Assembly: GCA_945931735.1 (NCBI GenBank)
Contig: CAMEPN010000123.1
Location: 1 to 6,160 of the forward strand
Length of the DNA: 6,160 bases
Direction of reading: 5' to 3'
DNA from: an uncultured Clostridia bacterium
GTDB taxonomy: Bacteria > Bacillota > Clostridia > Oscillospirales > Ruminococcaceae
The notes under the pieces were generated by a model. It worked only from the letters and a program-made list of their open reading frames with translations. It had not been told where the DNA came from and did not search any database. Both the position numbers and the translations under genes were made by a program. Numbering within the stretch: the first letter of the stretch is position 1; each line of letters starts with the position of its first letter. Of the stretch, positions 1 through 5,410 are shown in pieces.

Positions 1-193
1 TGTGTTCGACGCGGTTTATAACCCCAACGTCACCCTGCTCGCGAAAACTGCCCGCGAAAAAGGCGCAAAGGCTATGACGGGTATGGCAATGCTGGTTTTG
101 CAGGCTGTCGCCGCGCACGAGATATGGGACAATGCTTCCTATAACAAGAGCGACATTGACAAATTGATCGCCGACATGGAGGCGCTGGTATGA
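1..193 (+). CDS. aroE: Shikimate dehydrogenase, C-terminal fragment (5' end outside window)
   Basis: The reading frame enters from the left edge (first complete codon at base 2) and ends at TGA 191-193, giving the last ~64 residues. The fragment carries the C-terminal signature of AroE: a D-x-V-Y-N-P segment, then T-L-L..A...G, then G-M-A-M-L-V-L-Q-A near an aromatic H-E-I-W. In the family, the YNP segment belongs to the NADP-binding half and the Gln of the ML..QA motif lines the shikimate pocket. The enzyme reduces 3-dehydroshikimate to shikimate with NADPH in the cytoplasm, the step before shikimate kinase, which is encoded by the next gene. The GTG at base 2 is simply an internal Val codon, not a start. 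The stop overlaps the aroK start as ATGA. Identification is firm, but nothing can be said about the missing N-terminal catalytic domain. Confidence 0.93.
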   Translation, partial: VFDAVYNPNVTLLAKTAREKGAKAMTGMAMLVLQAVAAHEIWDNASYNKSDIDKLIADMEALV

Positions 194-717
194 GCACGGT
201 ATACCTCTGCGGCTTCATGGGCTGCGGCAAAAGCCACGTCGGGCGTCAGCTCGCCGCCGCAATGGAAAGAAAATTCGTCGACCTCGACCGCGTTATCGTC
301 GAGGGCGAGGGCATGACTATCCCCGAAATATTCGACAAGTTCGGCGAGCCGCATTTCCGCGCCCTCGAGGCAAGGTATATCCGCGAGCTGTCAGACGGCT
401 ATGTTGTCGCGACGGGCGGCGGCGCGCTCATTAACGACGAAACCGCCGCATGCGCGCGAAAAAGCGGACTTACCGTTTACATAAACGCGTCGTTTGACAC
501 CTGCTACGAGCGCATAAAGGACGACGCCAACCGTCCGCTCGTGGTCAATAATACTCCCGAAAAGCTCCGCGAGCTGTATAATACGCGCGCGGAAATATAC
601 CGCCGCAACTCCGAGTGCATGGTGAACGGGAACGCCCGCGACACCGTTATCGTAGGAGAAATAGCAAAGCTTGCGGCTTTTTATAAAAAAAATGGCTATA
701 TAAGGAAAACGGAATGA
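190..717 (+). CDS. aroK: Shikimate kinase
   Basis: This 175-residue protein has the usual length for shikimate kinase, which phosphorylates shikimate with ATP to shikimate 3-phosphate in chorismate synthesis. Visible motifs, in order: Walker A G-F-M-G-C-G-K-S at 8-15; F-V-D-L-D with shikimate-binding Asp33; F-R..E with Arg57; the G-G-G turn at 76-78 that contacts substrate; N-R-P-L at 114-117 with the lid Arg115; and R...Y at 133-137. All expected catalytic and binding residues appear present, so it should be active. The start is fixed by GGAGG at 178-182, seven bases before ATG 190, and by the ATGA overlap with aroE, which implies translational coupling. Its stop overlaps the next start in the same way. 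It could be named aroK or aroL; aroK is the usual label for a single-copy Firmicute enzyme. Confidence 0.96.
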   Translation: MSTVYLCGFMGCGKSHVGRQLAAAMERKFVDLDRVIVEGEGMTIPEIFDKFGEPHFRALEARYIRELSDGYVVATGGGALINDETAACARKSGLTVYINASFDTCYERIKDDANRPLVVNNTPEKLRELYNTRAEIYRRNSECMVNGNARDTVIVGEIAKLAAFYKKNGYIRKTE

Positions 718-1904
718 TAATCAAAAACGTAAAGATCATAACCATGGCGGAGCGCGACTATGAAAACGGGTTCGTCCGCATCGCGGGCGGAGTTTTTACC
801 GAGATAGGCAGCATGGAGGACTATATCCCGACCGACGCCGACGACGAGGTAATCGACGGAAAGGGCGCGGTGATGTACCCCGGCTTTATCGACGCGCACT
901 GCCACATAGGTATGTGGGAGGACAGCCTCTGCTTCGAGGGCGAGGACGGAAACGAGGACACCGACCCCTCTACCCCGCACCTGCGCGCTATCGACAGCGT
1001 GAATCCGATGGACCGCTGCTTCACCGACGCAGTGAGGGCGGGCGTGACCTCGGTATGTACGGGAGTAGGCAGCTCCAACCCCATCGGCGGCAGCTTCATT
1101 ATAATGAAAACCTACGGCTCCAAGCGCATTGACAAGCTGATCGTAAAATCTCCCTGCGCGATAAAATTCGCCCTCGGCGAGAACCCGAAGAACACCTACA
1201 ACGACCGCGACGAAACGCCCGTCACCCGCATGGCGACCGCCGCGATAATCCGCGAGCAGCTCACAAAGGCGCTGCGCTATAAAAACGACCTCGAGGAATA
1301 TCACAGGCTGAAAGGCACCGAGGACGAAGTGTCCCTGCCCGATTTCGACGCGAAATGCGAGGCGCTGCTCCCGCTGTTCGACGAGAAAAACAAGCTCAAG
1401 GCGCACTTCCACTGCCACCGCGCCGACGACATTTTCACCGCGATAAGGATATCCAAGGAGTTCGGGCTGGACTATGTGCTTATCCACTGCACCGACGGCG
1501 CGGTCATCGCCGACGAGCTTGCGGAGGACGCGCCCGCAGTGGTGCTCGGTCCGATATTCGGCGACAGGGGCAAGCCCGAGCTGCATAACCACGACATCTC
1601 CACCCCCGCCGTGATGAAAGAAAACGGCATAAAATTCGCTATCTGCACCGATCACCCCGAAACTCCGATACAATACCTCCCGCTCACCGCAGCACTCGCT
1701 GTCCGCGGCGGGCTGGACAGGGAAACCGCCCTGCGCGCGATAACGATAAACGCGGCGGAAACTATCGGCGCGTCGGACAGGATAGGCTCGATCGAAACCG
1801 GAAAGGACGCGGACTTCTCGCTGTTCAGGGGCGACCCGCTCGACATCACGGTCACGCCGTTCCTCACAGCGGTAAACGGAAACATTGTTTTTGGAAAGGA
1901 ATGA
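714..1904 (+). CDS. Metal-dependent amidohydrolase, imidazolonepropionase-like (COG1228 type), substrate unknown
   Basis: This 396-residue protein has the amidohydrolase-superfamily layout. A small N-terminal beta region (1-55) leads into P-G-F-I-D-A-H-C-H (56-64), whose H-x-H (His62, His64) opens the metal site at the end of the first barrel strand. Further likely ligands or catalytic residues are the His cluster at 231-235 (H-F-H-C-H followed by R-A-D-D), His258 in I-H-C-T-D-G, and Asp313 in C-T-D-H-P. A closing segment at 358-368 (G-S-I-E-T-G-K-D-A-D-F) returns to the beta sandwich, typical of cyclic amidases and imidazolonepropionase relatives. The family hydrolyses C-N bonds in rings, dipeptides or related compounds, and the substrate cannot be read from sequence. 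There is no signal peptide, so it is cytoplasmic. AAGGA at 702-706 precedes ATG 714 by seven bases, and the start overlaps the aroK stop as ATGA. No histidine-degradation genes are nearby, so hutI is not a justified name. Confidence 0.85.
   Translation: MIIKNVKIITMAERDYENGFVRIAGGVFTEIGSMEDYIPTDADDEVIDGKGAVMYPGFIDAHCHIGMWEDSLCFEGEDGNEDTDPSTPHLRAIDSVNPMDRCFTDAVRAGVTSVCTGVGSSNPIGGSFIIMKTYGSKRIDKLIVKSPCAIKFALGENPKNTYNDRDETPVTRMATAAIIREQLTKALRYKNDLEEYHRLKGTEDEVSLPDFDAKCEALLPLFDEKNKLKAHFHCHRADDIFTAIRISKEFGLDYVLIHCTDGAVIADELAEDAPAVVLGPIFGDRGKPELHNHDISTPAVMKENGIKFAICTDHPETPIQYLPLTAALAVRGGLDRETALRAITINAAETIGASDRIGSIETGKDADFSLFRGDPLDITVTPFLTAVNGNIVFGKE
1893..1900 (+). promoter_or_regulatory. Ribosome binding site that fixes the fumarase alpha start
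   Basis: GGAAAGGA ends eight bases before ATG 1909. The in-frame TTG at 1885 lies upstream of this site and inside the end of the amidohydrolase gene, so it cannot be served by it. ATG 1901 is out of frame. The site therefore selects 1909 as the start. Confidence 0.8.
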
Positions 1905-1908
1905 TATC

Positions 1909-2751
1909 ATGCGCGAAATTAAAGCCGAAGAAATAACCGCCGCCGTCGCAAAGCTCTGCACGGAAGCCAATCTTCACCTCCCCTGCGGAATGCGCGAATG
2001 CATCGAAAAAGAACAGAGCGCCGAGCAAAGCCCCGTCTGCAAAAGCGTCCTCGGGGACATCATAAGCAACCTCGACTGCGCCGACGAGCTGGGCGTGCCG
2101 ATATGTCAAGACACGGGCATGGCGGTCATCTTCGCCGAGGTCGGGCAGGACGTACATATTATCGGCGGCAGTTTTGAGGACGCGGTAAACGCGGGCGTCG
2201 CAAAGGGCTATGTCGACGGCAGGCTCCGTCTGAGCATCGTCGGCGACCCGCTCGAGCGCAAAAACACAGGCAACAACACCCCCGCAGTTATCCACACAAG
2301 GATAGTCCCCGGGGATAAAATATCTCTCATGGCGGCGCCGAAGGGCTTCGGAAGCGAGAACATGAGCCGCCTTAAAATGTTCACCCCCTCTGCTTCAAAG
2401 CAGGACATCGTGAATTTTGTCACGGAAACAGTTTCCCTCGCGGGGAGCAACCCCTGCCCGCCTATCGTCGTGGGCGTTGGTATAGGGGGAGATTTCGAGT
2501 ACAGCGCGCTGCTTGCGAAAAAGGCGCTCTGCCGCGACCTTGCGGAAAGGAACCCAGACCCCGTTTACGCGGAGCTTGAACAGCAGATGCTGGACAGCAT
2601 AAACCGCCTCGGCATAGGCGCGCAGGGCTTCGGCGGCACCGTCACCGCGCTTTATGTCAACATCGAAAAATCCGCAACGCATATCGCAGGGCTTCCCGTG
2701 GCGGTAAATATCGGATGCCATGTCACCCGCCATGCACAGACAATTATCTGA
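1909..2751 (+). CDS. fumA: Class I fumarate hydratase, alpha subunit (4Fe-4S)
   Basis: The 280-residue product matches the length of the separate alpha subunit of two-subunit class I fumarases and L-tartrate dehydratases (TtdA type). Three cysteines sit where the family holds its catalytic [4Fe-4S] cluster: Cys66 in P-I-C-Q-D-T-G, Cys183 in N-P-C-P-P, and Cys270 in N-I-G-C-H-V-T-R-H. Other family blocks are K-G-F-G-S-E-N (145-151) and G-V-G-I-G-G with L-A-K-K-A-L (189-207). With a beta subunit it would interconvert fumarate and malate in the cytoplasm; the cluster makes it oxygen-sensitive, which suits an anaerobe. ATG 1909 lies four bases after the amidohydrolase stop. The gene ends in tandem in-frame stops, TGA then TAG. 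Oddly, no beta subunit follows, although the two are usually adjacent. Tartrate dehydratase alpha is the main alternative and cannot be excluded from this subunit alone. Confidence 0.92.
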   Translation: MREIKAEEITAAVAKLCTEANLHLPCGMRECIEKEQSAEQSPVCKSVLGDIISNLDCADELGVPICQDTGMAVIFAEVGQDVHIIGGSFEDAVNAGVAKGYVDGRLRLSIVGDPLERKNTGNNTPAVIHTRIVPGDKISLMAAPKGFGSENMSRLKMFTPSASKQDIVNFVTETVSLAGSNPCPPIVVGVGIGGDFEYSALLAKKALCRDLAERNPDPVYAELEQQMLDSINRLGIGAQGFGGTVTALYVNIEKSATHIAGLPVAVNIGCHVTRHAQTII

Positions 2752-2782
2752 TAGCAAAAAATTTTAATTTCCCCGAAATTTC

Positions 2783-2809
2783 TGCAACCTTTTTCACTTC
2801 TGCACGGTA
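2783..2809 (+). promoter_or_regulatory. Candidate ECF-sigma-dependent promoter of the sigma/anti-sigma operon
   Basis: TGCAAC at 2783-2788, followed by C and a T run, resembles the AAC-containing -35 element of ECF promoters. CGGTA at 2805-2809 resembles the CGT/CGGT -10 element. The spacing is 16 bases, and the site sits about 65 bases upstream of the ECF sigma start, where an autoregulatory promoter would be expected. No good TTGACA/TATAAT pair was seen in this gap. The match is by eye to the general ECF pattern. Confidence 0.55.
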
Positions 2810-2825
2810 TTACTTATGAATTCAG

Positions 2826-2855
2826 GGCGCTGCGGCTTCTCCTCCGCAGCGTTTT
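2826..2855 (+). terminator. GC-rich hairpin with short T run: terminator of the aro/fumarase operon or leader attenuator
   Basis: CGCTGCGG (2828-2835) pairs perfectly with CCGCAGCG (2844-2851) around an eight-base loop; two G-T pairs could extend the base. TTTT follows at 2852-2855. The shape fits an intrinsic terminator, though the T run is short. It lies downstream of the candidate ECF promoter and only three bases before the sigma gene's GGAG (2859-2862). It may therefore end read-through from fumA, attenuate the sigma operon, or affect its translation. Confidence 0.6.
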
Positions 2856-2873
2856 AACGGAGAAAATAAGCTT

Positions 2874-3413
2874 ATGGACGCAATGACACTCAAAGCGGGC
2901 GAAAGCTTTGACAGCATCATGGAAACCTATATGCCCATGGTTTACAGGATCGCTTTCACGCGGCTGGGCAACCGCGCTGACGCCGAGGACATCACGCAGG
3001 ACGTTTTTGTGCGGCTGTTCAAGGCGGACGTTTCCTTCGAGAGCGAGGAACACCGCAAGGCATGGCTGATACGCTGCACCGTAAACCGCATAAAAAGCTT
3101 CGCCGCGTCGGCGTGGTTTCGCCACAGGGCAAGCGACGCGGGACTGGAAAATATGTGCGAGGAGGAGCTTTCTACGGGCGTTTCGGACGCGACGGCAAGC
3201 TTCACCGAGCAGAGCGACCGCAGCAATGCCGTTGCGGCGGCGGTGATGAAGCTCCCGCCCAAATACCGCACGGTAATTCATTTATTTTATTTTGAAGATA
3301 TGTCGATATCGGATATTTCGCGGGCTATCTCCGTTAAGGAGAGCACGGTTAAATCACAGCTCAGCCGCGCGCGCGAAATGCTAAGACCAATGCTCGAGGA
3401 GGTGGATTTCTGA
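2874..3413 (+). CDS. RNA polymerase ECF-type sigma factor (sigma-70 family)
   Basis: At 179 residues this has the two-domain ECF layout without regions 1 and 3. Region 2 spans about 18-76 and includes N-R-A-D-A-E-D-I-T-Q-D-V-F (33-45), the conserved core-binding helix, and W-L-I-R-C-T-V-N-R (64-72), which contributes to -10 recognition. A low-complexity linker (about 85-120) leads to region 4 (127-176), which opens with L-P-P-K-Y-R and contains the -35-binding helix-turn-helix S-I-S-D-I-S-R-A-I-S-V-K-E-S-T-V-K-S-Q-L. It would direct RNA polymerase to a small regulon when released by its anti-sigma partner. GGAG at 2859-2862 favours ATG 2874; ATG 2883 is possible but less well placed. The stop overlaps the next start by one base (TGATG). 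That coupling, and the membrane protein it leads into, support a sigma/anti-sigma pair. The signal and target genes are unknown. Confidence 0.93.
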   Translation: MDAMTLKAGESFDSIMETYMPMVYRIAFTRLGNRADAEDITQDVFVRLFKADVSFESEEHRKAWLIRCTVNRIKSFAASAWFRHRASDAGLENMCEEELSTGVSDATASFTEQSDRSNAVAAAVMKLPPKYRTVIHLFYFEDMSISDISRAISVKESTVKSQLSRAREMLRPMLEEVDF

Positions 3414-4459
3414 TGAATTTCGGCAATGAATACAAAATGTCAGAAAAGGCGATCTCCCCAGACCGCGCCGCCCTCGACAGAATGAAAGCCAATGTAACCG
3501 CACAGATAAGCGTCCGCAAAAAGCCGCTTCCGCTCGGGAAAATAGCCATTTCCTGCGGCTCCGTTGCAGCCTGCGCGGCGATAGTTATAACCGCAGCAGT
3601 GCTCCTACCGCGCACAAGCACCTCTAACCTTACCGCCGCCGGCACAAGCAGCTCTGCCATGATAGCCGAGGACGCAGCTCCCGCAGACGTCACCGCAAAG
3701 GGCGAGGGCAATTCCGCAAACGACGAGATGTATTTCGGCGACTCCTTCGACTGCGAGGCGGCTGATGAGGACATCTGCGCAGACAACGCAAACAGCATAA
3801 CTACGAACGAACCGACAAGCGGCATTGATGGCGGTTTCGACGAAATAATTGATGAAATGGCAGATAACGACCTGCAAAACGACGATGATATATTCGACGG
3901 CGCGTCAGTAACCTCCGACGACAATAACGATGAAACGGAGGGAACCTACGAAGAGTTGGATTTTGAATATGACCCCAAGGAAAATCCGGAATGCGGCTGG
4001 GGTCCGTCCATCTATGGCACCGAGGAAACCGACGCGGTGGAGGATGAAACCGACGCGGTGGAGGACGAAACCTGCTGCGTGACAGAAGAAGGCATAACCG
4101 AAGAATATACAGATGATGTTATTACCGAAGAGTATACGGAGGAATGCATAACAGAAGACTTTCCGATAGACGAAACCCTTGACAGCGAAACGTACGATTG
4201 TGACGAAACCGATGAAGCTCCCGAGATCGAAGCCGCGAAGTTCTCCTCCGACAAAAAGACGCTCATGCTCCTGTATACGGACGGAACACGCAGAAAATAC
4301 ACCCTCTGCGCCGAGCAGAAAAACGACTCTCCCGATCCTAACCACTACTTTTTCCAAAGCACGGACGGCGGAAAATACTGCGCGAAATACAGCGGACAAT
4401 ACCTGTGGGTATACGACGAGAAATTGTTATTTGTCGCAAAATATGAGCTTATAACATGA
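3413..4459 (+). CDS. Single-pass membrane protein, probable anti-sigma factor with hyperacidic repeat-bearing ectodomain
   Basis: The 348-residue product has four visible parts. Residues 1-42 are cytoplasmic and include S-P-D-R-A-A-L-D-R-M-K (15-25), a short helix-prone segment like those in clostridial ECF anti-sigma factors; there is no HxxxCxxC zinc anti-sigma motif. Residues 43-65 are a hydrophobic membrane span preceded by R-K-K, so the C-terminus should face outside. Residues 66-270 are a Ser/Thr then Asp/Glu-rich stalk with an exact T-D-A-V-E-D-E repeat at 206-219 and a nine-residue I-T-E-E-Y-T repeat at 228-245. Residues 272-348 look like a small beta-rich domain. Nine cysteines (114, 122, 194, 221, 222, 245, 263, 299, 323) lie outside the membrane. 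AGGAGGTGG at 3397-3405, inside the sigma gene, precedes ATG 3413 by seven bases. The anti-sigma role is inferred from gene order, overlap and topology; no full named domain is recognised. Confidence 0.78.
   Translation: MNFGNEYKMSEKAISPDRAALDRMKANVTAQISVRKKPLPLGKIAISCGSVAACAAIVITAAVLLPRTSTSNLTAAGTSSSAMIAEDAAPADVTAKGEGNSANDEMYFGDSFDCEAADEDICADNANSITTNEPTSGIDGGFDEIIDEMADNDLQNDDDIFDGASVTSDDNNDETEGTYEELDFEYDPKENPECGWGPSIYGTEETDAVEDETDAVEDETCCVTEEGITEEYTDDVITEEYTEECITEDFPIDETLDSETYDCDETDEAPEIEAAKFSSDKKTLMLLYTDGTRRKYTLCAEQKNDSPDPNHYFFQSTDGGKYCAKYSGQYLWVYDEKLLFVAKYELIT
4025..4072 (+). repeat. In-frame 21-bp tandem repeat, about 2.3 copies
   Basis: Units at 4025-4045 and 4046-4066 differ only at the last base, and 4067-4072 starts a third copy. 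Each encodes E-T-D-A-V-E-D. Near-identity at the DNA level suggests a recent duplication by slippage, and the 21-bp unit keeps the frame whatever the copy number. Confidence 0.9.
4094..4147 (+). repeat. Diverged 27-bp (nine-residue) tandem repeat
   Basis: Two units (4094-4120 and 4121-4147) encode I-T-E-E-Y-T-D-D-V and I-T-E-E-Y-T-E-E-C, and a partial third (I-T-E-D-F) follows. Several of the differences are at third codon positions, so this duplication is older than the 21-bp one and the acidic I-T-E-E-Y-T pattern appears to be kept at the protein level. Confidence 0.75.
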
Positions 4460-4463
4460 ATTT

Positions 4464-4494
4464 ATCCCGAGCCTGAAAAGGTTCGGGATTTTTT
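4464..4494 (+). terminator. Intrinsic terminator of the sigma/anti-sigma operon
   Basis: CCCGAGCC (4466-4473) pairs with GGTTCGGG (4480-4487) with one G-T pair around a TGAAAA loop, and A-T pairs can extend the base. Six T's follow at 4489-4494. It begins five bases after the anti-sigma stop codon. Confidence 0.92.
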
Positions 4495-4495
4495 G

Positions 4496-4524
4496 TTGAC
4501 TTGACCGCGTTTTTATTGTATAAT
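4496..4524 (+). promoter_or_regulatory. Housekeeping (sigma-A type) promoter for the zinc-ribbon gene
   Basis: TTGACT (4496-4501) and a perfect TATAAT (4519-4524) are separated by 17 bases, the optimal spacing. Transcription should start near 4531 and give a leader of about 30 bases ahead of GGAGG at 4549-4553. A second TTGACC at 4501-4506 has too short a spacer (12 bases). The -35 begins one base after the T run of the preceding terminator. Confidence 0.9.
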
Positions 4525-4560
4525 ATTTGCAAAACATTATAAGCTTTCGGAGGTATCCAA

Positions 4561-5385
4561 ATGAAAATAAAGTGCGATTACTGCGGCAGCTTTATTGACG
4601 ACACCGCGGACGTTTGCCCGAACTGCGGCGCGGTCAACGAGCACGTCATGCGAAGCGCCGACGGCGTTCCGAAAACGATAGAGGAGCTGAAAGCGTTCTG
4701 CAAGGCAAAAAATCTGCCGCTGGAGCAGATGAGGTTCTTCATCGGCGTCGACTACAAGCAGCCGAAAGCTTTCGGAATATTCAAGGACAGCGACGGTAAC
4801 TTCGTCGTATACAAAAACAAGGGCAACGGCACCCGCGCCGAGCGCTACCGCGGAAAGGACGAGGCGTACGCCGTAAACGAAATATATCAGAAGCTGAAAT
4901 CCGAAATTCAGATACGGCGCGAAAAAAACACCGCTGCCAATGCGGCGAGAGCTGCCTCGGCTTCGCGCAATACAAAAAAACAGTTAAACCCGCTGAAAAT
5001 TTCAATAATTTTCTTCATTGCAGTTGCGGCATTAATATGTATTGTTTGTGCAATAGACGCAATGAACACACCCGATGACGGATACTATAAATACAACGAC
5101 GATTATTACTACTGCCAGAGCGACACATGGTACCGCTACGACGACTATGCGGGCTACTGGTTCGCGGCGTCGGCGATAGACAGCGCGCTGACCGACAACT
5201 ATTCCGATTACTACGAGGGCAGCAGTTACAGCGGAAGCTATAACATAAGCGATTTTTCGGGTACATCATACTACGTCGACCCGAGCACTGACTCCGACTA
5301 CAACGACGACTGGGACGGCGGCGACTGGGACTGGGGAGGCGACGACTGGGATATCGGCGACACCGACTGGGACGCAGACTGGTGA
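4561..5385 (+). CDS. Zinc-ribbon single-pass membrane protein with Tyr/Asp-rich exterior and Asp/Trp tail, function unknown
   Basis: This 274-residue protein begins with a zinc ribbon, C-D-Y-C (Cys5, Cys8) and C-P-N-C (Cys19, Cys22). Residues 37-117 form a compact cytoplasmic domain with L-P-L-E-Q-M-R-F-F-I-G-V-D-Y, a following A-F-G-I-F stretch, then V-Y-K-N-K and R-Y-R-G-K-D-E-A-Y-A-V-N-E. It looks well folded and resembles a segment I associate with clostridial zinc-ribbon proteins, but I know no name or function for it. An Ala/Arg/Lys-rich linker (118-145) precedes one membrane span (about 146-166). The positive inside linker places the C-terminus outside. Residues 172-240 are rich in Tyr, Asp and Ser, and residues 249-274 are almost only Asp, Trp and Gly, with six Trp. 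GGAGG at 4549-4553 fits ATG 4561. It has its own promoter and no co-directional neighbour downstream. A surface-sensing or envelope-associated role is possible but not shown. Confidence 0.85.
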   Translation: MKIKCDYCGSFIDDTADVCPNCGAVNEHVMRSADGVPKTIEELKAFCKAKNLPLEQMRFFIGVDYKQPKAFGIFKDSDGNFVVYKNKGNGTRAERYRGKDEAYAVNEIYQKLKSEIQIRREKNTAANAARAASASRNTKKQLNPLKISIIFFIAVAALICIVCAIDAMNTPDDGYYKYNDDYYYCQSDTWYRYDDYAGYWFAASAIDSALTDNYSDYYEGSSYSGSYNISDFSGTSYYVDPSTDSDYNDDWDGGDWDWGGDDWDIGDTDWDADW

Positions 5386-5410
5386 TATAAAACCGTGCGG
5401 AAAACGTATC

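Noticed and set aside
696..1970. A 424-codon open frame on the minus strand opposite the amidohydrolase
   Set aside because: Its translation is Arg/Val-rich without any recognisable motif, and it lies opposite a gene with clear family motifs. Long antisense frames are common opposite GC-rich genes.
2395..2757. Minus-strand open frames opposite the fumarase gene, also 1864-2295 and 2208-2450
   Set aside because: They overlap a well-supported gene, lack motifs, and several overlap each other; they are shadows.
2766..2780. Small inverted repeat AATTTC-CCC-GAAATT after the fumarase gene
   Set aside because: The six-base AT-rich stem with a three-base loop is too weak for a terminator; the GC-rich hairpin at 2826-2855 is the better candidate.
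3361..4399. Minus-strand open frames of 187 and 164 codons opposite the anti-sigma gene
   Set aside because: They arise from the repetitive acidic codons read backwards and have Ser/Val/Phe-biased low-complexity translations with no supporting start signals.
4525..4560. An ECF-type promoter in front of the zinc-ribbon gene
   Set aside because: No TGCAACC/CGGT pair is present; the consensus housekeeping promoter explains this gene.
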